A stretch of DNA of 64,000 nucleotides, from NCBI GenBank assembly GCA_017893485.1, contig CM030366.1, forward strand, positions 100,328,953-100,392,952, read 5' to 3'. Under the pieces are notes generated by a model. It worked only from the letters and a program-made list of their open reading frames with translations, had not been told where the DNA came from and made no database searches. Of this stretch, positions 51,584 to 62,694 are shown piece after piece. Each line of letters opens with the position of its first letter. The stretch's first letter is position 1. This DNA comes from Hemerocallis citrina (taxonomy: Eukaryota > Streptophyta > Magnoliopsida > Asparagales > Asphodelaceae). The position numbers and the translations under genes are program-made.

Positions 51584-52030
51584 GTTAGTAGTTTTAATCC
51601 TACTAGTAATTTGTACGTGGGATGCACGCCTTATTTTCTTATGCTCCCACTCTTTACGAATTTACCCCCAAGGGTATCAACATTTATTTTATATGAATGA
51701 CACTTTCATTAATATGTCGTAAATAAATTTGAAGTTTGAGGTTATTATGATAACTAGCTAATTAATTAGAAATGGATGGTTAATATAACTCTTGCTTAAA
51801 ATTGTGTGGTTGAGATTAGATTAATTGAGTTGATTTGTCTAAAAATACACAACGCTAACTCTTGAGTTATACTGATAAATATTTTAAGTAAAAAATTCAA
51901 CATCTTATTAATTGTGCAATCCCATTTTACTTCATTTCCAAAATATTTTAGTTTCCTTCTTATCGTCACCTGCCAAAGTTCAACTTAGTTTTTATAATAC
52001 TATTAACATTAAGGTGGATGAGTTGAAACA

Positions 52031-52768
52031 TAGGTAGTTAATCGGTTTTTGGAACTAATCGGTTTAAAAGCGATTCGTGATTAATCGGTTAATCGGAAAA
52101 TAATCGGGGATTAAATCGGAAAAATCGTTATTTATATAATTAAAAAAATATATATCCTCATTATGTAGCAACCCTAAAATCTAACGTAAAACCATAATGA
52201 GATTATCAAATAGAAACATATAGTTATAGAAAAAAAGAAAAGAGTACTTTGTTTGAGCTGAGTTTGGATTCTGGATGTGAGTCTGATCGGGTTTGTTGGT
52301 CAGTTCCATCAAACGAAAACAATCGAGGAGCAGTACGAGGAACAAGAGGTGTAGATGCGAGCCGGGTCAAGTATGTGATGGTACAGGGGGAGCGATGACG
52401 GAGTCGAGTTTAGGTTTGCTCGAGGAAGAAGAGAATCAGTTTGGGTTTGGGTTTGTAGATAATCAGTTTGGGTTTGGATTTGCACGAGGAAGAAGAGAGT
52501 GGCGATATGTTGGGTTTGGATTTGCGTGAGGACCATAAATGATTTGAATTTTGAATTTGGACCGGATTGAGCCCAAATAATGTAAACGAGTATGAAAATT
52601 AGAGGAGGAGATTTAATCAGTTGATCGGCCACTTAAAATTGGCCGATTAACCACTAATCGGCCGATTATTCCCGATTAAATTGCTAACTATTGAAATATT
52701 ATAAATCGCTAAAAAAATAATCGCTTAGCCTCCGATTAACGATTAATCGGGGATTTTAACTGCTTAGG
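52031..52768. mobile_element. Putative hAT-like element with AATCGG repeats
   Basis: Termini TAGGTAGTTAATCGG and, inverted, TAAGCAGTTAAAATCC are similar. The flanks TTGAAACA (52023-52030) and TCGAAACA (52769-52776) match at seven of eight. Subterminal AATCGG and CGATTA words occur about fifteen times in inverted arrangement. The middle has an imperfect GTTTGGGTTTG repeat. No transposase. Located in CDC5-like intron 2. Confidence 0.5.
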
Positions 52769-52799
52769 TCGAAACACACGAAAATACAAAACAAGAAAC

Positions 52800-53097
52800 A
52801 AATGAATATAGAAGAAAGTAGATGCCCTGATTGAAGATAAATGAAAGAGGGTGATTGAGATGGTTTGGACACATACGACGAAGTATGAGAACCGACCTAG
52901 TTAAAAACTTGATAGGATGGTAGTTAGTCGAGCAAAAAGGACTAAAGTAAACCTATACAAACTTTGCTTTAAAGCTACTATAGGGATTTGAAAAGTGTTA
53001 ATTTGAAGGAGTCGCCTTGAATATAGTTGAGAGGAGAAGGATTCATGTAGCTGACTCCAAAATTTTGGTCTAAAGATTTTGTTGTTGTTGTTGTTTA
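52800..53097 (+). mobile_element. RTE-type LINE 3' end
   Basis: The plus strand keeps the tail of an RTE-clade ORF2 in traces such as VIEMVWTHTTKYENRPS (from the MRWFGHVxRR motif) and RRIHVADSKILV-like GGATTCATGTAGCTGAC. It ends in (TTG)5, the simple-repeat tail typical of RTE elements rather than poly(A). 5'-truncated, in intron 2. Confidence 0.7.
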
Positions 53098-54300
53098 AGC
53101 AAAAAAATAAATTAAAAATATCCATGTTGTTCATTGACCGCTGATATGCTGCAAGCCCTCTTTTGATGCATTTTCTAGTTTGCGTTTTATTATTATACAT
53201 GCAGAAATTGAAGATTATACCATAAGAAAAGAAAATTTGGTTGTAGTTCTCACCCCTTAATTGATTTTTTTGGCCTTGCCACTGTAGGTGAGGAGAGACA
53301 TGTGGAATCTAAGTTTCCAACCACCATCGAGGAGCTGGAAGGGAAACGGAGGGTTGATATAGAAGTCCAGTTAAGAAAGCAAGATATTGGTAAGAATAAA
53401 TTTCAGCAAAGGCAGGATGCACCTTCAGCAATATTGCAAGCGAACAAACTTAATCATCCAGAAGCAGTTAGGAAGAGATCAACGCTAATGCTCCCAGCAC
53501 CGCAGATTTCAGATCATGAATTGGAGGAGATAGCAAAGATGGGTTATGCAAGTGATCTTTTATCTGGTGCGGAGGAGCTTGCAGAAGGAAGTGGTGCTAC
53601 ACGTGCCCTTCTTGCAAATTACTCTCAGACTCCGAGACTCGGAATGACACCTTTGCCGATGCTACAGAGAACCCCAGGAGGAAAAACTGATGCTGTTATG
53701 ATGGAAGCTAAGAACCTAGCACGGTTAAGAGAGACTCAGACGCCGCTTTTGGGTGGGAGAATCCTGAGCTGCTTCCATCAGTTTTTTGAGGTGTCACCCC
53801 TAGGAAAAGGGAGATTCAAACCCCGCATCCCATGGCAACTCCGTTGGCAAGTCCCGGACCTATGGGTCTTACTCCAAGAATTGGCATGACTCCGAGCCCT
53901 TGGTGCAACTCCAAAGAGCGACTCCGTTTAGAGATGAGCTCCGTATAAATGAAGATGTTGAAATGCTGGAGAGTTCAAAGCTTGAGCTTCATAGGCAGGC
54001 TGAACTGAGAAGAAATCTGGGTTCTGACTTAGGCACTCTCGCACAACCTAAAAATGAGTGTCAGATTGTCATGCAGCCTATTCCTGAGGAGAATGAAGTA
54101 GAAGATAAAATTGAAGAGGATATGTCAGACAAAATAACCAGAGAGAAAGCAATGGAACAAGCCAGACAGGAAGCGTTACTCAAGAAGAGATCAAAGTACT
54201 TCAGAGGGAGCTCCCACGACCACCTTTTGCTTCATTGGATCTGATTAGAAATCTATTGATTCGTGTTGGTGAGGATAAGAGTTCTTTTGTGCCCCCAACT

Positions 54301-54766
54301 TGTTATGATCCAAATCTAGTCCCACGTCGGTTATATGGGGAACCAATGTTGGGTAGTAATAAACTTGGGCTTCCTCCCTTTAATAGCTAGCTTTTAAGGG
54401 TGAGTTCTCCTAGGTTCCTAACAATTGGTATCGGAGCCAACCCCGTACTTCTTAATTCGTTCTAGAGGCTAGATTAAAATTACTGGTAGACCCGGGTCGG
54501 ACCAGTGTCGCTAGAGTGAAAGCCGCCGAGAGTCGGAAAGGACTACCTAGAGGCTAGATTAAAATTAATGGTAGGGCCGGTCCGAGCCAGTGTCGCTAGA
54601 GTGAATACTACCGAGGGCGGCGGGTTACGGAAGCGTGGTGGAATGTTATGATCCAAATTTAGTTCCACATCGGTTATATGGAAAATCAGTGTTGGGTAAT
54701 TATAAACTTGGGCTCCCTCCCTTTAACAATTAGCTTTTAAGGGTGAGTTCTCATAGGTTCATAACA
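54301..54766 (+). mobile_element. TRIM (terminal-repeat retrotransposon in miniature)
   Basis: Two LTRs of 123 bp (54301-54423 and 54644-54766), both starting TGTTATGATCCAAAT and ending AACA. The PBS is at 54426 (TGGTATCGGAGCC, initiator Met type) and a purine-rich tract precedes the right LTR. Perfect 5-bp target duplication CAACT at 54296-54300 and 54767-54771. No coding capacity. Excision in silico joins FVPPT to LFEQADEM in frame, so it landed in coding sequence. Confidence 0.95.
54470..54640. repeat. Internal tandem duplication in TRIM
   Basis: Two copies of about 85 bp, each beginning CTAGAGGCTAGATTAAAATTA and containing CAGTGTCGCTAGAGTGAA and CCGAG, form almost the whole TRIM interior. 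Confidence 0.85.
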
Positions 54767-54815
54767 CAACTTTGTTCGAACAAGCTGATGAAATGATAAA
54801 CAAGGAGCTCCTTGC

Positions 54816-55670
54816 CAATGTTCTAAGTAGCTAGGCGGTAGTTAGGTGGCCGATGGGGCCTAGCGCCTAGACCTTTTAAGCGGCTAGGCGCTTTGCGGTT
54901 TTATTTATTTATTTATATATTTATTTATTTGAATATTTATTAATTTATCGATCTTTTGGTTTTGTTTTGTTATTACCCATTGTTACTCCTTGTTGCTATC
55001 CATTCACTCTTGAATTTTCTCCTTATAATTGCAGAAGAGCTTTACAAAGTTAAATCAATCTATTATTGTATTGGTGAACATGAAGAATATTCATCCAAGA
55101 TGCCAACTCATCTTAAGGACTGCTAATGCATCAATATTTCCTGCTTGAAAATAGGAATATAAAAATATTAGTCGATGTCAGCTTCACAACAAGATATAGT
55201 TTGAATGCTTGATAGCCAAAATTTATAGAGATGACATATAATATAAGTATAAATGTACATTTGAGTTAGTATTACTGACATTGCCTATCTGAATTGAAAA
55301 AAATGCATTGTTTACAAGCATTCTTTGTTACTAGAAAAATATATTAATTTAAAGAAAATTAATAAAGATGTGCACTTATGGTGGAATGTACTGCTAATTT
55401 ATTCATTAGTATTACTTATAATTTGAACACAATGACTTTAACATCCTCAGAAATGAGAGGATTTAGGATTTAGGGTTATAATACGGGTCGGATGAGAACG
55501 AGTCGGGTCGGGTTGGTTGCTTAATTTGTTTTAAATAGTATGGGTCTTAAGCGGGTCTAGACCCGCCTAGACCTGCGTATACTCGCCTAGCCTCATTACC
55601 TGATTTTTCAAACTGTCTAGTCTCTAGGCAAGTCATTCGGCGGGCGCCTAGGCCGATTTTTAGAACACTG
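54816..55670. mobile_element. hAT-type MITE in CDC5-like exon, 855 bp
   Basis: Terminal inverted repeats CAATGTTCTAA and CAGTGTTCTAA. 8-bp flanks CTCCTTGC (54808-54815) and CTCCTTGT (55671-55678) differ at one base. Subterminal CCTAGGCG/GCCTAGAC words. Removing it joins NKELL to VLLEH in frame. Contains no transposase. Confidence 0.92.
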
Positions 55671-55811
55671 CTCCTTGTATTGCTGGAGCATGTTACTGCA
55701 AAATATCCACTTGAGGAAAAAGCAGAGAAGGGAAAGAAGAAAGGGGGGAAAGCGTTTAGAGAATGGAAAATCTTCTACATCTGTTCGTGTAATTGAAGAT
55801 TTTGAAGAGGA

Positions 55812-56389
55812 CTAGATTTGCCCGTGGGCATGTGCTTACGGCACGTCTTTGGAACGATACAACACACGAAAAGCCCTGTAAACAATAAAACAACAATTAT
55901 GTAGTTCAAGTTTGAAAAGTATGACAATAATTAATTGTAAATAAAAGTCCATGTTTCTATTAGTATATGTTGAAAAATAATTATAAATGAGGGTGTAAAA
56001 TCCAACTTCTTAGAACTTTAAGGATGTAAAATGATAAAATTTAACTGTTGAATAGATATTTGCTATTCTCAATATAACATGTGCAATAAAAAAAACATAA
56101 AAATTCTGAAGTTTACAAACCTGAAATCTGAAAATCTAAATTTCTAAGTAAATAAAAAAATATTGGGAGAGAGAGGGAGAGAGAGAGAAAGAGAAATATG
56201 AAAAAGTGGAGAGAAGAGAGAGATAGTAATAAAGTAATGAGTTTTTTTGTTTTGGGGGGAAAAATTTACTTTGGGATTTGAAATTTTGGACGGAAAAATA
56301 TGTTTTGTGAAAATCAATCTAGGCCATTGATTTTAGGGGAGATTGAATGAGAGCCACTTGATAGCTTTCTTTGTAATTTATTATATAGA
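55812..56389 (-). mobile_element. Non-autonomous Helitron in CDC5-like exon, 578 bp
   Basis: Minus strand: 5' A|TCTATATAATAAATTAC at 56389; 3' GCCCACGGGC hairpin, then AAAT, then CTAG ending at 55812, followed by T. Plus-strand flanks A (55811) and T (56390) rejoin as GAAGAGGATGACCTG, restoring EEDDLKE at the exon end. No coding capacity. Includes a GAGAGA microsatellite near 56165. Confidence 0.92.
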
Positions 56390-57342
56390 TGACCTGAAGG
56401 AGGTAAGCTGCTTATTCCATCATAATAATTGCATGATATATATGTCCTTATGATTGCCCATTTTACAATCATTATCTCCAACTATTTTGCATCTTGACCT
56501 GTTATGGTACTTATTTGAATTCCTAATTGGCTCTACATTCGCATTTGCTCCTCATTTTGCTTATGCACATTTTACTTAAGAGTTAACATCAATTATGCTG
56601 TTCATATTTTTCTTAATGCATGATTATAACTCCGTGGTTTTTTTTATTGAATAAACTATAGAAATATAATTTATGGAAATTTTCATTGTTTAGTATAACT
56701 TACGTAGAGTATAGAAAACTATAGAAATAGAAGCATGAAAGTTTCATTGTTTAGTATAGCTTACGTTAATGTCTGAAGTCTGGAGGAGATCAATTTTGTT
56801 GAATTTTAATGTTATGGATATTGTTGAAGGAATTGTAGAAATCTTTAAAATTTTTGCAACTTGGAAGTGTTTGGCCCAAAAGCATTATTGTTGAATTATT
56901 TTATGAGGTTACTAAATGGTTTTTTCTGGTATTTTGTTGTGAGGTTGTGGAAGCCACTAAAGGATGGGACTATCATGTCAATACTCCTAACCAAGAATTG
57001 TCCCTTGTCTGTCTATTCACTAACAACGTGCCCTGGTTCAAATAGTAGTTCTAAGTTAATAGCATATATTCGCCTCTGGATTAGGCTGGTAGCTGCTATT
57101 CAACCCTCCCAGTTACTTTTCCAGCTGCATATTGGTAATTGAATAGTGCTGCATCATTAGGATGCTAATCTAAATATTGTCTTGTTCACTTCTAAGGGAC
57201 TGAATTTAATTTAATTTAATTTAATTTAATTTTCTGCGGCGGAAATTGTCTTGGTTTCACTGCTCAACTTGTACCCAACCGACCATTGCCTGGGTTAGGT
57301 TTGGAAAAGTAGAATCACTTTTAAAATTGGCCTTAAAACCAT

Positions 57343-57503
57343 GAGTAATGCTTCAGCCACTACCAATTTCACTACATTTCTCTTCAGAATACTCCTATTG
57401 GAGAGTTCTCCCACCTACTCTATCTTCCTCTACCTATTGGAGTGTGCCACCTAAGATAGTGAAGAGAAATGTAGTGAAATTGGTAGTGGCTCTAGCATTA
57501 CTC
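57343..57503. mobile_element. Mutator-type foldback MITE, 161 bp
   Basis: Nearly its whole length is two arms of about 44 bp (GAGTAATGCT..AGCCACTACC, then AATTTCACTACATTTCTCTTC) in inverted order, differing at about two positions. A perfect 9-bp duplication TAAAACCAT lies at 57334-57342 and 57504-57512. No coding capacity. Confidence 0.92.
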
Positions 57504-57627
57504 TAAAACCATAACCTGTCTTCACTAATATTAATATAATATTGACTGTATTCATTTTATCCGTTTCTATTGTGGAGACTTCAAGCCATAAATCTAATCA
57601 ACTAGCAAAATTATATCACTTAGCTGA

Positions 57628-58344
57628 GAGCATCAACAGTCGTTTTCCTCATATGTTAAAAAATGGCAGCTAGAGTAATAGCAAATAGGGATGTTTGCTG
57701 CAGTGGTCGTTTGCTTTATGTTTCTCATTTTTTAGAAAATGAGCGAGCGACGGTATATGTTATACCGTCTCATCCTTTAAAAATAAATTAAAAAAAGTTA
57801 ATTACTTATTAACTATTAAACTATATTAATTAAATAAAATAAATAATATAATAATAATTAAACCTAATTAAACACTAACTAAACCTATTTAACTACACCT
57901 AAACCTACCCACTAAACCTATTAAACTATATTAACTATAAAATGGTCAGCCGGTATAACATATACCGGCCGGTATATGTTGTACCGGCCGGTATATGTTA
58001 TACCGTCCCACCATTTTCCTTTTTTTTGACTAAATCTGACCGTTGGATTGGAAAAAAATAATTAAAAAAAAAAATTTGGGCCGGTATAACATATACCGGA
58101 CGGTATATGTTATACCGTCCGACCCACTTTTTTTATAAAAAAAAATTAATGGGACGGTATAACATATACCGGACGGTATATGTTGTACCGTCTTTCAAAA
58201 TTTGAGAATCGCTATTCTGTTTCTCATATATGAGAAACGAATATAGCAAATTTGCTAAAAAATGGCAAAATAGAAAACCACTGCAGCGATCGATTTGCTA
58301 TAAAATGGCAATTTGCCAAATATAAGAAACGATCGTGGATGCTC
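57628..58344. mobile_element. PIF/Harbinger-like MITE with palindromic interior, 717 bp
   Basis: Inverted ends GAGCATCAACAGTCGTTTTC and GAGCATCCACGATCGTTTCT continue as similar arms for about 100 bp (ATGGCA, GCTGCAGTGGT). Three-base flanks TGA on both sides. The middle holds repeated palindromes GACGGTATATGTTATACCGTC and CCGGTATAACATATACCGG (57750, 57950-58010, 58080-58125, 58153-58193). No coding capacity. Superfamily is inferred from the 3-bp flank and end type. Confidence 0.75.
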
Positions 58345-58380
58345 TGATAGCATAGTAGCTATCTCTTGGCCATCAAAGTA

Positions 58381-58408
58381 CAGGGCGGAGCTTAGTGTGG
58401 GCCCGGGG

Positions 58409-58450
<42 letters not shown>

Positions 58451-58633
58451 ATTTTCGAAAACCCCCTTCACACTATTGAAAATTTTATAAATCCTTCAAA
58501 AAAAAATTTATAATTTAACCTATATGAAAACTTTTGGCCCCCCTAAAACTTGTGAAAAATCTCTATATTTTTACATGTAATTATAGAATTTTACCCTGGC
58601 TCTCCCTATAAAATTGTTCTGACTTCGCCCCTG
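58381..58633. mobile_element. Small MITE with CAGGGGCGGAG-type ends
   Basis: Ends CAGGGCGGAGCTTAG and, inverted, CAGGGGCGAAGTCAGA, with 6-bp flanks AAAGTA at 58375-58380 and 58634-58639. Contains a 37-bp C run (58412-58448). No coding capacity. Superfamily uncertain, probably hAT-like. Confidence 0.65.
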
Positions 58634-59149
58634 AAAGTACTCATATTTCTTCTCCTGTTTTGTTATAATTACATTTACTTGTTAGACTCTAAATTCTCTC
58701 CCTAGTCTAAGCCTTTCTAACTCACCAATATGGTATCTATATATCATAGCAGATGGCATACATTACTGCATTCCATCCTGACTATGCATAGTAAAATTTC
58801 CATATTGAGGAAATAATATTAGGCCGTAAAGTCGATCCTCGAGCGTTTGGAATATGTTTTGATGCAATATATACGTATATATACACCAATACTCCTTGCT
58901 TGTTCATTAGCACATGTATACACAATTACTCATAAATTTCACTCCATGGGGTTTAGCATTTAATCTATCATAAGCTTTATATATAGCTTCACTATCCACT
59001 TTGTAGGCTTACATTCTTGTTTCATCATTCTTTCCAGTCTGCTTTCTTTAAGTTCTTCTAGGTTGTCTTTTGCTACAGTTTTGGGTACAAGCTCCTAGGT
59101 TGTCTTAGATTTCATGTACTTTCCCAGTCGTAAAAACATAAAAAGCTAG

Positions 59150-59368
59150 TCCCTTGATGATTTTGTTAAAGCGCGCTATGCATGCCAAGAAGATCTCATG
59201 TACTTTCCCAGTCGTTCTTATGGTCTTTCCAGTGTTGCTGATAATAATGAAAAGCTTGCTGCAATGCTGCACTTCAAAATGATTTTAATGAAGAAAATAA
59301 TGGAGGATGAGGCGAAGAAGGCAACTCGACTCAAACAAAAGATTAAACTTCTCACACATGGACACCAG
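59150..59368 (+). pseudogene. CDC5: CDC5-like exon 4 (partial)
   Basis: Reads SLDDFVKARYACQEDLMYFP, then SYGLSSVADNNEKLAAM, then a coiled-coil segment KKIMEDEAKKATRLKQKIKL ending GHQ|GTGAGT. The acceptor is unclear; a 25-bp duplicate of TCATGTACTTTCCCAGTCGT at 59111-59136 precedes it, suggesting a local duplication at the exon start. Confidence 0.88.
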
Positions 59369-59462
59369 GTGAGTTGAGAGCTCTCCGGATGTCAATGTCA
59401 TATAGCTTTAAGTTCATATCTTAGTTTCGATCTTTTGTTAGAGTTTTCTTGAACTGTATATA

Positions 59463-59645
59463 TCTAATATTATAATGGGAGAAGGCGTAGCATTAGTGTC
59501 ATTTATCATTTTGTTATTCTACCAACATATGCAACGCACGTACCTAATATAAAGGAGGTTTCTCGTTCAAATCCTCCCTACATCAGAGTTTTTATTTTTA
59601 TTTTTTGAAATTATTAAAACGTGCATCGCACTTGTAAATTACTAG
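59463..59645 (+). mobile_element. Tiny Helitron, 183 bp
   Basis: 5' A|TCTAATATTATAATGGG. The 3' end has GTGC-ATC-GCAC as hairpin, then TTGTAAATTA and CTAG, followed by T. The A and T flanks fit the Helitron rule. Located in the intron after exon 4. No coding capacity. Confidence 0.85.
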
Positions 59646-60319
59646 TACACATTAAAAGGAAAATGGTCAGCATTGACTGAAATGTGCCACCTATTCACAA
59701 AAAAAACTGTTACTACTGAAATGTAGGGGTGAGTTTGGCAAAATTCCTTTAATAGTAAGAATGACAGACTGAAGTTTGCATTTTAAAAAGTAGATAGGGC
59801 AATTTTTCAGTGTCACTGTAAAAGAGGTTATCAAAATATAAGATTTGAAGAAAGTATTTGTTACATTTCTTTTTAACATCCCAAATAATATGCCTTCCAC
59901 ATATATCAAACTTTGGGCTCGTAGATAGTTGTGGGACGGATATGCCCTTGCACATCAAGTGGTTTGCATTACAACTTGTCTTATATCTTAAAATAATATC
60001 ACTTTTTATTTTTGAAAAGTTGGGACACTTTGTCATTATGGCCTAGATTCTTAGTTTTGTTCCTATTCTTACATCACATATCCTCCGAAAATCAAGTTAT
60101 GTGATGTAATAACTATCACTCTTTCTGTCACTACAGGTCACATATTGCGACATGTTTTTTTGTGGCAGATAATTGTATGATGAGCATTCCATGATGGAAA
60201 TGTCCGATTAAGGATGTGGATCAAGTAATTTGATGCGTTTGCCTATGCATTGAAACGTTAAAACTAATTATAACTATAATTTTTTTATTTATTTTTATTT
60301 ATTATTATTATTATTATTT

Positions 60320-60329
<10 letters not shown>

Positions 60330-60350
<21 letters not shown>

Positions 60351-60351
60351 G
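60330..60351. repeat. Poly(T)-poly(G) tract
   Basis: (ATT)n and a T run followed by 22 G in CDC5-like intron sequence. Confidence 0.95.
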
Positions 60352-61110
60352 TAATATCCATTAACCATGATTATGTACGGGCAAACGAAATTTCAAGTAA
60401 GTTGATGTCAGAAGCTTAAACTATTTTAGGTTTGTAGAATAGGAGGAACGGTTCAAACCATTCAATTTCATTGGATGTTTCCATGAATTTAGTTGATAGA
60501 TATATAAAACATTTTTGTAACCATTGTAAGTACATTGGAATTCATGTTTGTATTTTTTAGGTATATTTGTTTTGTGTTGTTAGGCTGTTGCTAATCAAGG
60601 TTTAATTTTCTTTAGTGCTATTCCGAACTAGTAAAGTCGTTAGATGTTTTAAACCCATCCACGACCATCAAATTTGATTACTTCTTGCACTGGACTCGGA
60701 ATGAAGTAACAGAAACCCAACCCTTCTCGCTCGAAAGTATGAGATTTTTCTAGTATATTTATACGTTTTGTTTGGGGAAATGGTTGTCTATGTACCATCC
60801 TTTTTCCATATAGAGAACAAAATACATAGTGCCTTTTTCTTTAAAAAGAATACCTCATTTTAAGCAGTTCTTATTAAAAAAAAAAAGTTTATACAATTGC
60901 AGTATAAGCCTACTCAACCCGTCCAAATCTACCTGCCTGACCTTTCCCATATACAATCCTAGCTTTGTTTCATTGTGTACTAGTAATTTGTACGTTATTT
61001 TTTGTAAGTAATTTGCATGGCAGTGTCGGTTGATATAGTAGGGATATGGTTTATCTCCTATTTCCTCGTTATCACCGAAGGTGTAATCTATTTCTACTTT
61101 GAATTGACAG

Positions 61111-61500
61111 ACCAGGGCCGGAAAGTTGTGGGTCCCAGATTGAGGCTACATTCAAGCAGATGGACACTGCTGCAACAGAACTAAAACACTTTCAGGCTTT
61201 GCAAAAGCAGGAAGTTGTGGCTGCTTTGTACAGAGTCAATAGCTTAGTAGAAGTCAACAGACCAAAAAAACTGCAGCGAAAATTACAGCACCGTTATGGA
61301 GGTCTCATAGCTCAGCAAGATAGAGTTCAAGGGCTACAAGAAGAACACAGAGCGTCTCCGAATTCAAGAAGAAACTGCAGCCAAATATTGGGCACTTGAG
61401 GAAGAAACTGCAGCACAAAATCAGGCTCTTGAGGACAAAAATGCAGCAAAAAAAAAAGGTTCTTGAGGAAGGGTCTGTGCCAAAGAATCACTGTGTTGGT
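61111..61500 (+). pseudogene. CDC5: CDC5-like exon 5 (coiled-coil C-terminal region)
   Basis: After TTGACAG: TRAGKLW, then a +1 shift, then IEATFKQMDTAATEL, FQALQKQEVVAALYRVNSL, LQHRYGGLIAQQDRVQ, EEHR. A further frame change leads to RIQEETAAKYWALEEETAA, after which an internal near-repeat (ALEEETAAQNQALEDKNAA) expands the coil. These are the C-terminal helices that contact the PRP19 complex in the family. Confidence 0.88.
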
Positions 61501-62117
61501 GGATGATTCGGGATTGAATCAATCTGATTCGGTAGTTTCAGATCCCACTGAAACTAGCAACTTCGATCTTACAGCTGAAGACGGTGGAGCTGGTGGAAAA
61601 TTGATAGTAAATTCTGACCTTCAGGTTGGTATTCTGCTTGAAGATGCAGATGGTGGCTTGATTGCCAATGTTTCTTCCAATTCACATGAAATGGTGACAA
61701 TCTTTTCAAGGAGTCAAATTGCTGACATTTCCATGATCAAACCTGAGTGACAACCAACCTTTAGTTGAGAGTTCAATTACTTCTGACCCAGGTTGTGAGG
61801 CCCTTGGTAACGGTATGATGTCTGAGGATTATGGTCAGATTGATGGCGGTTCAATTAGCTGTACAGTTGTAGTGGAAGAGGACCCTGTTGTAAACTCTAT
61901 TGATGAAGGAAATGTTTTTGACTTGGGTACTGGAGATGCAAAGAAACCTGAAACATCTGAGGAGATTGACAAGACTGGTGGTGCTGTAGTTGAGGGTAGT
62001 GATCGAAATTATGCCGGTTGGTACAAGTACCAAGTTACAGATGAGTTTCTTTCTCATTGTGGACTAAGATATGTTTGCCTTCAAACATGTTTCTCTGTGC
62101 TCACCTATTCCAAATAA
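61500..62117 (+). pseudogene. C-terminal tail of CDC5-like locus, unrecognised
   Basis: Two acidic, low-complexity reading segments follow in overlapping frames: DSGLNQSDSVVSDPTETSNF to MIKPE (to 61750) and MMSEDYGQIDGGS to about 62117. They are rich in D, E, S, G and V. Position and base composition suggest they are the original C-terminal tail, separated by a frameshift near 61740, but I cannot match them to a known domain. Confidence 0.4.
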
Positions 62118-62450
62118 GTGACATTTTTGAAGGCGTCATAATGCAACTAGTGTTACAATTATTGTAAGATTGAAACTCATATTTTTGTTCTTATTGATGG
62201 ACTTATTTCTGTCCTTCGGCTCCACGTTTTCTGCGCTATCAATTTTCTTGCTTCCATTCTGAATTTTATTCCGTTCTCGATCTTGACTCAGGCATGCATT
62301 TTACTCCTGTTCAAGTTGATTTTTGTTCCTCAAGCTGATTGACAAGTTCAAGTTGGTTAAAGATTGTGAGATTTTTTTTTTTGTGTGTTTTTTTTTTTGG
62401 GGATGTGGTAGTTAGAGTCGAAAGTTTCCAGCCCGCTAAAAGAGATTATA

Positions 62451-62454
<4 letters not shown>

Positions 62455-62487
<33 letters not shown>
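62455..62487. repeat. (AT)n microsatellite
   Basis: About 16 AT units 60 bp before the copia LTR. Confidence 0.95.
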
Positions 62488-62490
<3 letters not shown>

Positions 62491-62681
62491 CTTTTGACAG
62501 TTGCATGATTGTGAGATTATATATGTTGCTGTAGTGTACTGATTGTTAGATGTTATAGTCCCATATTGGTGGTAGAATTGTTTTGATATTTGTTTACCTC
62601 TTATATATAAGTGGTATTGTACTTGGTTAAATTCAATACAATATTCAGTATTGTTTTTCATCTCTCAGATTTATCTTAATA

Positions 62682-62694
62682 TGGTATCAAAGCC
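62682..62694 (+). promoter_or_regulatory. Primer-binding site of second copia element
   Basis: TGGTATCAAAGCC is complementary to the 3' end of plant initiator tRNA-Met with one difference (A for G). Confidence 0.85.

Larger units (their letters stand above)
53288..56402 (+). pseudogene. CDC5: CDC5-like exon 3, interrupted by three transposons
   Basis: After the TGTAG acceptor: ESKFPTTIEELEGKRRVDIE, KQDIGKNKFQQRQDAPSAIL, MLPAPQISDHELEEIAKMGY, GSGATRALLANYSQTPR, RETQTPLLGG. After a 1-bp loss and a TGA the parallel frame reads MATPLASPGP. Then ATPFRDELRINED and the region KIEEDMSDKITREKA. The TRIM splits it after FVPPT (54300), the hAT MITE after NKELL (54815), the small Helitron after DFEED (55811). 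The exon ends DLKE|GTAAGC at 56402. Confidence 0.92.
56403..59140 (+). other. CDC5-like intron region with MITEs; one expected exon not found
   Basis: Starts with a GTAAGC donor. Apart from the MITEs listed and a (TTTAA)n run near 57207-57235 I see no coding trace. The CDC5 segment that should precede SLDDFVKA (the conserved region after DLKE) is missing here, so it has been deleted or has diverged beyond recognition. Confidence 0.55.

Noticed and set aside
58313..58513. Proline-run protein
   Set aside because: Produced by the poly(C) tract inside a MITE.
62446..62661. Reading frame ending in Tyr-Ile repeats
   Set aside because: Arises from the (AT)n microsatellite and overlaps a copia LTR.
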